Position numbers and translations under genes: made by a program. A stretch of DNA of 64,000 nucleotides from Gamarada debralockiae. Taxonomy: Eukaryota > Ascomycota > Leotiomycetes > Helotiales > Hyphodiscaceae. Positions 47,301-58,387 of this stretch are shown piece by piece. The DNA lies in NCBI GenBank assembly GCA_002803225.1, contig NXFV01001613.1, positions 1 through 64,000 on the forward strand. Direction: 5' to 3'. The notes under the pieces are model-generated. The model worked only from the letters and a program-made list of their open reading frames with translations. It ran no database searches and was not told the origin of the DNA. Every line of letters begins with the position of its first letter. The first letter of the stretch is position 1.

Positions 47301-50300
47301 CGTTGTCGAGTGTTCGAGCCGCTCAGGGCTCAGCTTGCTTGATCTGCATCCGAAATGTAACACGAGCAACCCAGCGAACAATGCTATGTGGTTTCAGCCT
47401 CACTTAAATCCTCCTGTGAAGCTGAATGATCATCTCTGGAAGCCGGAAGGTTGGTTTGACTAGGATGACAGTCTTGGGACACGTGCTTGAAAGGGTGTTG
47501 CACCAGTTGGAACCCGGTGTCGAGTAAGGCGGGCAGCTGCAGCGAAGGCATATGCATAAAATGCCATGATATAAACCAAAGCCATTCCTCCTTCCAATAG
47601 GAACATTAACCACCCATCACTTCCGTCCACGGGGAACCTTTCCAGGCTGTCGGATTGGAGCTTCATGTATGCAATGTGCATGACAATAGTTCGTGAACAT
47701 CTGCGGTTACCCGTGCGCAGTGCGTCGAAGCCGAAGTTGGCCCCTTTGGGACGCTCAGACGGCAGAGTCAGAATCCTTCAATGATTAGTGGTGGAATCGT
47801 CTAAAGAATTCAATGTGTGTGGGGTGATGTGCAAATGCTATGCAGTAGCTACGATGCGAAATGCGTTGCCAGACATCTTGATGTAATGAAATTTCTGCAA
47901 AGGTCGCAGCGGAAACCAATCAAGTATCAACAAGCCGCCAAACATTATTCAGACTGAAGCTGTCAAATGTAATGTGTCAAGCTATAGTATCAGAAAATTA
48001 TTGATCAAATCTCCGGCCAGGTGACTGCCAGAGCCACGTTGAGACGTTGAGGCTTTTGGGTGGTATGGTTGATATCTGATACGCTGACGGACTCTGCACT
48101 GAAAATGGCTGTTGCTTTCAGAGAGTCTTTAACAGATAACAGCCTATGATCTTGACGCCATTCCACAGCATATTCACAGGTTGGATGTTCTAGAATATTT
48201 TACCCCTATTATAATCGTTGGAATCTCCATATGATGTGTACTAATACCAACCACGTACTTGTATATAGGGAGCAGGGATCGACGTTATTGGACCCAGATT
48301 CTTGGTTCTCCCAAAGTGATCGATATTATTATCGGCCCACTCTGCTAAAATGTCATCATTAGGGAGGTTATATGATCGTTGTTATTATTGAAGAAACTTG
48401 AATCCGAGGTTCGCCCCTCCCTCTAAGCTCGCTGGCCCATTTAATCTTCACTCCTTTTGCTGCATCTGGATATTACTCCGAGACTGCGTGCAACCTCCAC
48501 CAACTCGAGATGCTTCTTCGCATAAATGGAAGCTTTGAGAGAATCTCGCTCATATTTGCCGGACTGAGATCTGGTTCCTTTCTTCATGAGCCGCCAGGGC
48601 ATTTCAAGTGCCTACCGACCCCCGCACGCGGCTAATAAAAGTCGACGTCTGCTTGACCTGGAGTAATCTATGATTCTGCAGCTAGGAATTATTGAGGGCT
48701 GAGATAGACTTTGACTATGTAATTTCTGATAAAAGAATTAGGGCATCAATGTGAAATGCAAGATCCTCGGGGCGATTCGTCCGAGAAGTACTTAATACTT
48801 TGTGCTTCATTGAATGGCCTATTCCCCAAGAGCCCACTGTGCGGATCTTGCAAGAATGTGATTTGTAGTCTCTTTAGGAATTTCCACTGCCTGTCCTGGA
48901 CTCGTACAGGTCAAGCGCTACGCCGCAAGAAGCGCGATAGCTCATTACCGTATTTGTCAGTGCGGATTTCTCCCAGAGAGGGTGTTTCTTTTCGGATGCA
49001 CCCAATATTACCTTCTTCCTCTTCCGGAACCCATCTCTCCTTCTGACAAGGCCACCCTGTAGAAATCTCGTCTTCACCCATAAATTTCGATTGGCTTGGG
49101 CCTCGTCCCGGTCCCCATGATCGGGAAACCCGCCCGCAAGGGTCTACTAAAGATATTGACAGCGGCCGGGAGAAGCCTATATTCCGCATCTTAAGTTGTG
49201 GGACTAGCAGGGCAATCAGATCAATCTGCGCTCCAGGAAACAAACGTCCTAGCTGGTTACGACCATTCATCCTGGAAAGGAGCACCTTTCGTCTCTTTGG
49301 TGGAGGTACGAATCTGCACGACGACTTTTCAAGGTACCTTGAGTGGGCTATTCGCTCTTTCAAGTTGCAGTGAGTTAGCGCTCTTTTTGCTGTACTACAC
49401 TGCGTCTATGCACTGGAGAGGCACGTCTGATGCACGTAAAATGATCTAAGCCATTTCAGAATTTAAGTTTCGTCAGCTCATGGCATTGGGTACATGCTTT
49501 GTTACTTGTTTCTGGACGATTCATCCTATGTCTGAGGTGTCAAGACTTGAGAACGTCTGAAATGTTGATCATGTCCTGGGTTGGTACCCTTGACCCTGCC
49601 GCTGTCTGTGCAGACCGACGCTCTCTCCGTAAAAAAAATTGGCGCCTTATGGCCAAAGTCTCCACTATGTGTGGCTCTGCATATGACACCCCCGTCAAAG
49701 CCCCCCACCGTTCTCTTATTGACATCTCTCCCAGATATCAACGTCCAACGGTCGATTCGGGCCCCGATTCTTCTCCCTGTAGAGGCTGCCTGCTTTTCTC
49801 CTATCATCACCTCACATAGCCTCCATTCAGCTTCCTGGTTTTCAAGCCATTGTTACTGCCGAGGATCAAACTCCTTCGTCTTTGCACTGTATTGCCGCCG
49901 CCATAGAGTTTGTTGGACTGCGACTTTTGCTCCTTGACAGATCGACGTTCCTGGGGCTTTACGATCTGGATCTCAGCCCCGAAAAATTCTCAAAAGTTTA
50001 GAATTAAATTATTGATGAAATTAAGATAATTCGATGGACTAAGGCGTGCTTTGGGAAGTAGCTGCGGTACTCATTTTGCATGATTCCGTTCAGAAAAGAT
50101 ACCGGTCAGCATTGACGTGGAAAATCAACCCGGGATTCAGCAAAACAAGAGCACTCCAGGATTGAGCGACGCCACTGTCCCACTCTCCAACTTCCGTGCA
50201 GTTTATCACCCTGTCATCAGATCATATCACGTTGACAAGAACTCCCGAACGAACGAACTGGAATTCTTCACCCTCGCCTCTCAAGAAACTTTCGAAGAAG

Positions 50301-50882
50301 ACCAAGACCATTCGAGTACGTTCCCTGCCCTCCCCAGCGCCAATGCATTCAACAAGGAATGCTTAAGCAGAACCTCCATAGCTTCACGGATCGACTTTAC
50401 CGTTGGTCAGGGGGTGGATACTGCAACGTACGCAGCAAGTCTCGGTGCATCTCCGAAAAGGCAGCCCAAAGTAATAACTTCGATAAGGTCTGAGATCATC
50501 GCAGGACGGCACTATCCAAGTTTGGTCAGATCAAGGGTTGTCTCCTTGGTTCAGTTCGTTGAGGAAACACCTCTCGAGAACATTAATTTGGCGGACGGGT
50601 AGCACCAACGGAGCAGGGTCCTGTGGATTACAAGGTTAAAGTTCAAACGTTCCTGAGTCCATTATCCAGGAACTTCGAAGTCTAGTTTCGTCTCACCCGC
50701 ACTTCGAGTTGAACTTCCAACGGTCCGGCCATCCTCTTCCTTATTTAGGTTAGTGGGGCCGTGGGTCGTGCTTGGTGCCGGCGGCTGGGATACCACTTCT
50801 CAACCTTGAATCTACGTCGGCGTCAACTTCAACGTGTGAGCCTGCTGTGAAGCTCTGTGCACAGTATCCCTGTTGGGCCGTC
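41364..50882. other. 9.5-kb stretch without a convincing gene
   Basis: Many open frames occur but none shows a known motif or coherent exon structure. Longest are 46763-46068 (minus, 231 codons, TTG start), 50117-50602 (plus, 161 codons, no ATG) and 49363-48911 (minus, TTG start). A 72-codon ATG frame at 43191-43409 (MGQNNFSFASTRNLEPLKPG) and a stretch at 41998-42252 (GEWDRSLISQVWVLENTYPG) look mildly protein-like. Sequence near 42661-42735 (VDTEVGIATRTSVGI) resembles that near 43537-43600 (VDTQLGVATNSLLEP). The region may hold decayed duplicated genes or non-coding RNA. The right end should include the leader and promoter of the Zn2Cys6 gene. Confidence 0.45.
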
Positions 50883-53406
50883 ATGGCAGAGTTCAATCGC
50901 CACAATCCAGCACGTCAACAAGCATCTGGATTCGACCCAGCAGCAGTATCATTCCAGATTCCGCAACAGCAGGATCAACCACCACTTCATCATTTGAGCT
51001 CCGCAAACTCCTACGCAGACCTGCAGTACTTATTTGGCCTTCAAGACCCAACGATGCATGCCCCAGGGCAAAACCGAAATAGAAGGAAGCCGAATCAAAG
51101 CTCTGAGCACATCAAACATCGTCGGACTAGATCTGGTTGCTATACTTGTAGAAGTCGGCGTGTGAAGGTATGGACAATGTAGCTCCTGTCTTGACCGATA
51201 GCTTACTTCTTTCAGTGCGATGAAGCGCATCCGATTTGTGAAAGTAAGAAGATCTTTCGCCTAAATCCCTACTACTAATCTTATATATCAACAGGGTGCA
51301 AAAAGGGCGGCCGAGATTGTGTCTATCCGGAGGCATCAACAAAGACGGCGAGTAGTAGCTCTTCCAAGAACCCGCAATCTACAAATCGTGAAAGTGCAGG
51401 TTCCTCATCAGATGAATATGATGATGAAGGTCGCCCTGAACGTCTAGAAGCTATACCGGACGGGGATGAAGGGCTTGAAAATGCCAGCGACGCTCGAAGT
51501 TCCTCGAAGTCCACGGTCCAACGAAGCAGTATCAGCCACTCAACTAGTGGACAGAAAACTGCCGCCAGACAGAGTTCGGAAACCCCATCTTTGGTTCAAG
51601 ACAAAGGAGCATCACCTACCCCATCTACAGAAGGCTCTGTTGGATACGCTCCATATCAAACGGTCGGTGCCTCTCGACAGAAGAAGCCAAGTGTATCCTC
51701 ACCATCCGATCCCGACAACTTGAGAAGCGATTGGTCTCACCTACCCCCAGATCTTCAATTCTATTTGACGTACTTCTACGAAAACATTACGCATCTTCAC
51801 TACTCTCTGAAGACCGATTCTGGGGAGTTTCTGAAGACATTCTTCATCGACGCTGCACTCAGGAACGAAGCTCTGCTCCATGCGGTTGTTGGATTCGCCG
51901 CTTTTCAACGAACGCTCCACAACCCTGTCGGGAGGATTCAAGATTTCCTCCAGTACTACAACAAAGCTGTATCTTTACTACTCAACTCACTCAGGAGAGG
52001 CGAGAAACATAGCATTGGCACATTGCTAGCTATTTTACAACTTGCTACGATAGAGGTGAGACCTCAACAAGTTAATTCAATGATTCACAACTGATTTGTT
52101 TCAGGAATTCCTTGGCGACTGGATCAACTTGCTCGGCCATCAGAAGGCAGCTTACGAAATATTGACAGAATTGTATACTCCTCAGACAGTCATGCAGAGT
52201 GAAATGAGCCGTGTCACACTTGGATGGTATATGCGATTTGACGTCTTCGCAGGCCTCATGGGTGGGTTTGAAACAGTGCTGTCGAGGGAATGGTTTTCTT
52301 ACGCACAAGAGTTCTGGAAGCAACAAGTTGCCCGAGAGCCTGTGAACTTGAGCTGGAAAATTGAGCTGGCAGTGGCGCAGCTTCGACTCATTGCAATGGA
52401 CATGTCGATAGTTTTCGCAAAGATCGGGAAAGGTGAGATCACTCCCGATCAATTCGTCAGCGAAAACGCAGCCGTCGGGAAGAGAATTCAAGATTGGAAG
52501 ACGAAGATGGATCCGGCCTTGCAAGACAGTCGTTATTTGGTCACGGACTTCACAGGCGCTCGACCTGTGGACCCCGACGATATTGTCGACCCTTATACAC
52601 CTGGTATCATATATAGCGGGCCACTGTTTGTGATGAACGTGTGCCTGATCGACTGGTACTCTATCGATCTAATGCACAGGTATCAAACGGCTCTGGCAAT
52701 GCAGACACAACCAGGTCCGGAATTGGGCGTCATGGCGTATGAAAGTTGTCAGTTATTCGAAGCCATCGAATTCTACCCGGGAAGCCCACCCGGAACCATC
52801 CTCGCTCTTCAAGCAAGTCATGGGATCGCATGCTTGTTCCTCCCGAGGGACGAAAGGCATTCTATGTGGGGTCGCCGGAAACTAGCTGCCATTGAGGCCA
52901 ATGGGTGAGTAATTTACCTTTCTCCGAGACCTATAACTGTGGCTGACAGCTCGAACAGCTACATTTACCCCTATACATTCCGAACTAAGATGTCAGATCT
53001 ATTCCGAGATAGATCGTGTATGCACTGGTGGCTTCCAAATGACGAAGGCTACCCGCCAATCATTCGCTCCATTCGTAAATTTGTCGAAGAACGGACCGCT
53101 CCTGCCAGAGATCTCCCCAGTGAAGATTTACGGGATATGAAGGCTATTTTCGCTTCCTTAAACCTCGACGAAGGGACATCGAGCCAACCGCCGAATATGG
53201 GCAAAGGAAAGGGTCAAGCAGACGAGCTGGCTGTGGCAAGTGGCCAGGAATGGACAACCTCAAATATGGCGCAAGGGAATATACAGGAAATGGGCGAGCT
53301 TGGAGAAGGTGACACATATCAACTAGGCGTTGATGATGGGCAAGGCTATTGGGCTGGTGACCAGGATGGGCGCATAGGGATACCAAAGCCAGGTGATTTC
53401 CAATAG
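50883..53406 (+). CDS. Zn2Cys6 fungal transcription factor
   Basis: Five exons, 50883-51167, 51216-51243, 51295-52055, 52105-52904 and 52959-53406, give 773 residues. The binuclear zinc cluster is C86-x2-C89-x6-C96-x6-C103-x2-C106-x6-C113 (GCYTCRSRRVK, CDEAHPICE, RCKKGGRDCVYPE), broken by two introns so that a 28-nt exon encodes only its middle. A Ser-rich acidic linker (SSDEYDDEGRPERLEA) leads to a fungal-specific regulator domain (DLQFYLTYFYENITHLHYSL, FIDAALRNEALLHAVVGFAA, LGTLLAI-like GTLLAILQLATIEEFLGDW, GWYMRFDVFAGLMGGFET). The C-terminus is Gly/Gln/Asp-rich and may be an activation region. Target genes cannot be told; no cluster neighbours suggest a pathway. The last intron has two in-frame AG acceptors 9 nt apart. 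Confidence 0.93.
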
Positions 53407-54279
53407 GAGGGATATTGCACAAAATGGGGTATTGAGAAATCCGAGCATGGGCTTTTGCGACGGTACCACCGAACGATGTCGGATTATCAATACTGCCACG
53501 GTACTCTGGTCGTTACACCTCTTCTCGGCTTCGATGAAATTCTATATTACTTGGAGCTAACGGCCTAGAAACGCTGAGTAATGTGCGGATCTCGGTGACC
53601 TCGTCCAGAGCCAGAGAGACGATCACCTCTTGGGATCGGATGAACTTTCGTGGAACCACTTTCTCTCTTGTCTACTTCAAGATGATCATGGGTGTGATCG
53701 AGGTTGATCCTTGATATGATACAATTCGAGGCTGTCTTCTTATATGTTTTTCATTTTAATTTAAAATTTTTTTTTTTTCGACATCATGAAAGCAGCACAG
53801 AAGCTGGACTACTGCTGCATGTCAATTTTAAGGATATCAGGCACTCGCAGTTCGGAGTATCTCTGCTTGGAAGTAGAGGCTCACTGTGAGTTTTGAACAC
53901 ATACTCGTACTGTACGCAAAAATAAAAATTCTGGACTGGTGGTGGGAAATATGATCATATACGGAATTTGTAATGATTCTTTATCACAACTTGCTTTTAG
54001 TAAATTCTCAATGAAATAATGAGAGGATCCAAAAAGCTATTTTGACAATTCGATCTTGCACTGTGGTCGGTCATTGGCTGTCGTACCGAGGTCAGCGTAG
54101 TCTGCTTTGGGAATGGCGGGCTCTGTAGCTGCGGTTCCCTTTCCAAATGTTGGACCTCAAAGGTCAAGACGACACAGTTCACCATTCACCTGCAACCTTT
54201 AGCCCACGCACGCAAAGGACCCTTCTTCAATCACCAAACTACCCAAAACACAATAAACCGAGATACAACGAGGATCATC
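53407..54279. other. Intergenic, promoter of NOT2
   Basis: 3' flank of the Zn2Cys6 gene, an A/T-rich stretch with a T-run near 53765-53780, and the NOT2 leader. No gene is supported. Confidence 0.5.
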
Positions 54280-56946
54280 ATGAATCGACCAGGTATGGAC
54301 GTCCAATGCTCCTGTGTCCCCCTCCCATGCCCCGCTGCGAGCCAGTGGACTGCCGAGGACGCGTTTGCTATGTGCTGGATATCGTTGCGCCTGGCTCTTT
54401 TCGAAACTTCTGCACAAACTTTGCCGGTTGCGCGCTACATGGATGCACTCTGGCCCTCCGTGCAGAGATGAAGTGGATGTTTGCGACCATGCCAGGACAA
54501 GTAACGCTGGGAAACGCGCCCGAAACGGCTCGAAAGATGTTGGAGGAGCTCACTTGAGGGTTTCCAAAACCTCTGTGGCTCTGCGAGCAGTCAGAGTTGT
54601 GCATTCCTGTCCCAGCTTCCTGTCAAGGGCTTGCGTAGTCTGGCCAAATGCCGCACATTCTCTGGACCACTTTTTGATCAATCATGGCAGTCTTTGAAGC
54701 ATTGAGACCTTGCTAACTGAGTACTGCCTTCAGGTGTTGGACCTCAGTCGCTGCGCGGCCTCCCCAGCGGCTTCCCGAGCCAGCAACAAATCCCCCAGAA
54801 CAGAAGTGTATCCAGCAGGTTACCACCAAGCGGAAAGATGGGTACGATTGCCTATTGATAGCAGGAGTATTGCAGGAAAAGATAACAGAGTGCTGATGAT
54901 TGTGTGTGTGGCTCTAGCAGGCAACGGCTCGACTTGGGCATTTGGCGGGGGTGTACCGATGGGGAGCGCGGGTCTTGGAAACCCACGTCCAAATAATGGC
55001 CCCATGACGAGTTTTGCGCAGACGATTGGAGGTTCTTCTCAACCAGCAACACCTTTAGACATGTCGTGAGTGTTTTTGATTGTGTCTCTGAATTTCAAAT
55101 TGCAACCTTTACGCCCATCATCGAAGAGACTGTGCTAGGCATGGATTCGTCCAACCCGTGGATCGTCCTCAGAGATGGCCCTCAGAGTCCTGGAAGGTAG
55201 GATTGATCCAGAAGAAGTAGCGGATTTCGGCGACGATACATATTCATGCCCCCAGTAGCACGTGAGCTTCATATGGAGCCTCGTGAGAGAAAGCCTTTGT
55301 CAAATGCTTGATTAGCAGTCTCCGGAGTTGTCTCAGAGTTCATTATTTACTGACCTGATTCTTACCAGCGAGTTCCCCTCATTATCAAACAACCAGCCTC
55401 AACCCAGCCAGTCAACGTGGGCAAGTGCTGGAGCTCGATTCGCGCCATCTGCAAACATGCGAATGCAACAATCAACTCTTTCCTCCCAACAGCAGTTGAG
55501 CGCTCAACAGCAAAGCCAACAGCAGCAAGATGACTTATTCAGCCAATCGTCTCAATTACCAAGTAGCCACAGTAATTTCCGATTTGGAAATCAAAATGCC
55601 GTTGGCCAGGCTTCCCAATCCAACAACAATGTTGACGAATTCCCACCTCTGAGCCGCAATGCGAATGGAGATATTGGCCAGGATCGGAACCCGAATTTGG
55701 TCCAAAATTTTGCCTTTGGCGGTCAGTCAAATGGGCTCGGCTCTGCAAATCCACCTCAGCCGAATCGGAGTAATGGTCTTCTAAACGCGTTGTCAGGTAG
55801 CAACCGGATTACTTCGAGTAATCGCGTGGCATCTCCAGCGAGTCTGTCAGGTAATTAATATGACCAGTAACTATAGGACTTGTTGCTAATCGGGGCCGAA
55901 GGCGTTTCAACTTCAAGATCACCAATCGAAACGGGCCGTCAAAGCTTAGGTGGGGTTGCCGAGAACGACGCGAGTGTGAGTAACGTTGACCTTTGCTTCC
56001 CTTCCCTACTTTGTGAACTAACGTATCTTAAAGACCTTTCCAAACACACAATTTGGCTCTTCCAATCCTTTGGCAACTCGTGAAAGCAATACCGCACAAT
56101 CCGCCATGAGCGTAGGGCCCGGAGGTCGGCCGGAGAGCGAGCCCTTTGCCCAGATCACTGACCCAGCAGCGGCATGTTCACAAACCCTCGATTCTGGCAT
56201 TGGTTCCTCTGAAAACAATGCCGAAGGACAAGGAGCTGAACCGGAGGATCCGTTGGCGCACATGAGCGAGATCGATAAATGGGGTCTCAAAGGCTTCTCT
56301 TTCATGATGAACAACTTTCCAGATTACGCCAGTCTCGTTGCTGGTCAGGATCTTAGCACCCTTGGCTTTGATGGCAATTCCTCCGAGTAAGTTTTGATTA
56401 CTGAAGTAGTCACCACGCGCTGACACCGAAAAGACCACTATCCACTCAAATTTATTCCCTATGGGACAATGAGCCTCCGCGACCTGCAATTCCTCCATTC
56501 AACCTCCCCGAGTGCTATCGAGTTCACAACATCGCGCAACTTGAGACGAAGATGAGCAACTTCAACGACGAGGCTTTAATATTCATGTTTTACAGCAACC
56601 CTGGTGACATTCAGCAAGTCATGGCGGCACAAGAGCTGTAAGTTAAGCTCCTTCCAGTACAAATTCTGACCAGATTTAATGTAAGATTAGTCACAACCGC
56701 AATTGGCGTTACCACAAGAAGCTGCAACTTTGGTTGACGAAAGACGATATGATGGTCCCCCAGAATCTTGGTAATGGCACTGAACGTGGCTACTACATCT
56801 TTTTCGACATCAAGCAGTGGCACCGCGAACGCGTAAGTCAAGTCAATCGTTAACGTGTGAATCAGTGCTAACATAACTACCAGCGAGAATTCACGCTCAT
56901 CTACGATGATCTTGAGAATCTACCCGCTCGTGCTCCTCTGGTTTAA
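54280..56946 (+). CDS. NOT2: CCR4-NOT complex subunit NOT2 (CNOT2/CDC36 type)
   Basis: Nine coding exons: 54280-54292, 54734-54841, 54921-55065, 55369-55850, 55902-55975, 56034-56386, 56434-56637, 56691-56832 and 56884-56946; total 527 residues. CCR4-NOT is the main mRNA deadenylase and transcription regulator; NOT2 binds NOT1 and NOT3/5 through its C-terminal NOT box. Visible: Gly/Asn/Gln-rich N-terminus with SEFPSLSNNQPQ and NVDEFPPLSRNANGD patches, then MSEIDKWGLKGFSFMMNNFP and the NOT box (STQIYSLWDNEPPRPAIPPF, LPECYRVHNIAQLETKMSNF, LIFMFYSNPGDIQQVMAAQE, NRNWRYHKKLQLWLTKDD, ERGYYIFFDIKQWHRE). The first coding exon is only 13 nt and is followed by a 441-nt intron, unusually long here; the 303-nt third intron is also long. 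All phases agree. Confidence 0.94.
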
Positions 56947-57658
56947 GTCTCTCTGGGAACGGCCTTTACTCGTTACTTGCCCTTGATGGTGTACATATCT
57001 TTCACAATCGATTATTGTGTCACCGACAACTGGCGGATGTAGCTGGTATCTGAAGGGGGTGTGTTTGATGTCTGTTGGTTGTATTTGTGGGATCAAAAGC
57101 CGAATAGCATGGATTCGAGGGATGGCGTTATTGCATGTTGCCTGACATACAGCAGGAGTATATAGGTCATGAAGGGACTTTGGCAACTGTGCAAATGGCG
57201 TTCTTGCAACCTCGCGTGGTCTGCAAAAGGGCCTCTGCTATTAATAGGCTGGCATGGGAAATCATGAATCGCCCAATTGAAGTCTAATTCACTGATGCTT
57301 ATGTGACACGCTTTCGTCTTTGCCCTGAAAATATTGCTGCTCATAAGTGGAATAGAGGGACTGAGACAAGGAATCGCGAAGGAGTTGCACAAGCGGTTCT
57401 CTCCGACATCTGAACTTCACGCGACACTCCACCCTCAACCTAAATATTATTCCATCCCACGTCTTCAATGACCTTTCAAATACCCTACTCAGCGCTCGGA
57501 ATCCTTCCACCTCACTCATCCGCGCCTATCTATATTTAACCACCAGCCCACAGCTGCCATCGCGCCAAGTAAATCCTCGTCTGCGACGTCAGACCTCCCT
57601 CCGTCCAAATCCTCAAGAATCCTCCCATCTCAAAACGACAACCTATACACGAGATCAA
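56947..57658. other. Intergenic, no gene seen
   Basis: 3' flank of NOT2 and the leader of the CUE protein gene. Minus-strand frames here lack motifs. Confidence 0.5.
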
Positions 57659-58387
57659 ATGTCCTCCTCCGACCAAACAATCAACATACCGCAACTGATC
57701 CTAATCCTCTTCCTCGGTGGCCTCGCAATCCGGTATTTCTTCTTCTCGTCAAGTTCGAGCGCAAGCCAGAGTCGAAATGGATCATCAGCAAACAATCTGA
57801 GGGCACGAGAAGCGGATGTGGAACGGATACAGCAGATGTTCCCGCAAGTGTCGAGACGGCATATCATGTGGGATTTGCAGAGGAATGGGGGCAATGTGGT
57901 GGCTACTACGGAGAGGATATTAAGTGGACGGGGTTTGGAACTTGTGAGTTTTGCGTTGTCATCTTCTTAACTTGAGATTTGAATTGGGCGTGCACCTATT
58001 TCAATTTACATATTTTGATTGAGTGAGGGCTGATGAAATGGTATTTGGAAGCCTCCGCAGTCTTTCCAACCGCCTCTGCCGGTTCAGGCCTCTTCGCAGG
58101 CATCCCCAACTTCGACGACCGCAGCAGCTAAACCATTACAACCCGATCTCATTACACGGTATAACTTGAAAGCGAAACTAGCAGAAGAAGCGAGTCGACA
58201 AGAAGCGTCGGAGGGAGAATCCGAGAGTGGAGGGAAGCAGAAGCAAGCTTGGAGCTCAAACAAAGGAGAAAGACAGGCGTTATTGCAGAAGAGAAGGGAG
58301 GAAATGATTCTGGCAGCGAGAAGGAAGATGGAAGCTAAAGTCGCTGCGGAAGCTGGGCAAGGAAAGACGGACGGGGGAGTGAGTTAG
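57659..58387 (+). CDS. CUE1: CUE-domain ER membrane protein (Cue1-like)
   Basis: Two exons, 57659-57943 and 58052-58387, give 206 residues (108-nt intron, GTGAGT donor, AAG acceptor). Cue1 anchors and activates the ubiquitin-conjugating enzyme Ubc7 at the ER for ERAD. Features: a single membrane segment at about residues 10-28 (PQLILILFLGGLAIRYFFF); CUE domain at about residues 47-92 (READVERIQQMFPQVSRRHI) with the ubiquitin-binding M60-F61-P62 motif and D72-L73; a Ser/Pro/Ala-rich linker; and a charged helical C-terminus (NKGERQALLQKRREEMILAA) in the position of the Ubc7-binding region. An acceptor 9 nt further (CCGCAG) is possible and would drop three residues. Size and order match fungal Cue1. 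Confidence 0.88.

Noticed and set aside
48911..49363. 150-codon minus-strand frame
   Set aside because: TTG start, no motif, no exon structure.
50117..50602. 161-codon plus-strand frame before the Zn2Cys6 gene
   Set aside because: Starts with GTG and contains no ATG; no splice signals connect it convincingly to the downstream gene.
54147..54557. 136-codon frame overlapping NOT2 exon 1
   Set aside because: Lies mainly in the first NOT2 intron and leader, and is Cys/Arg-rich without a motif.
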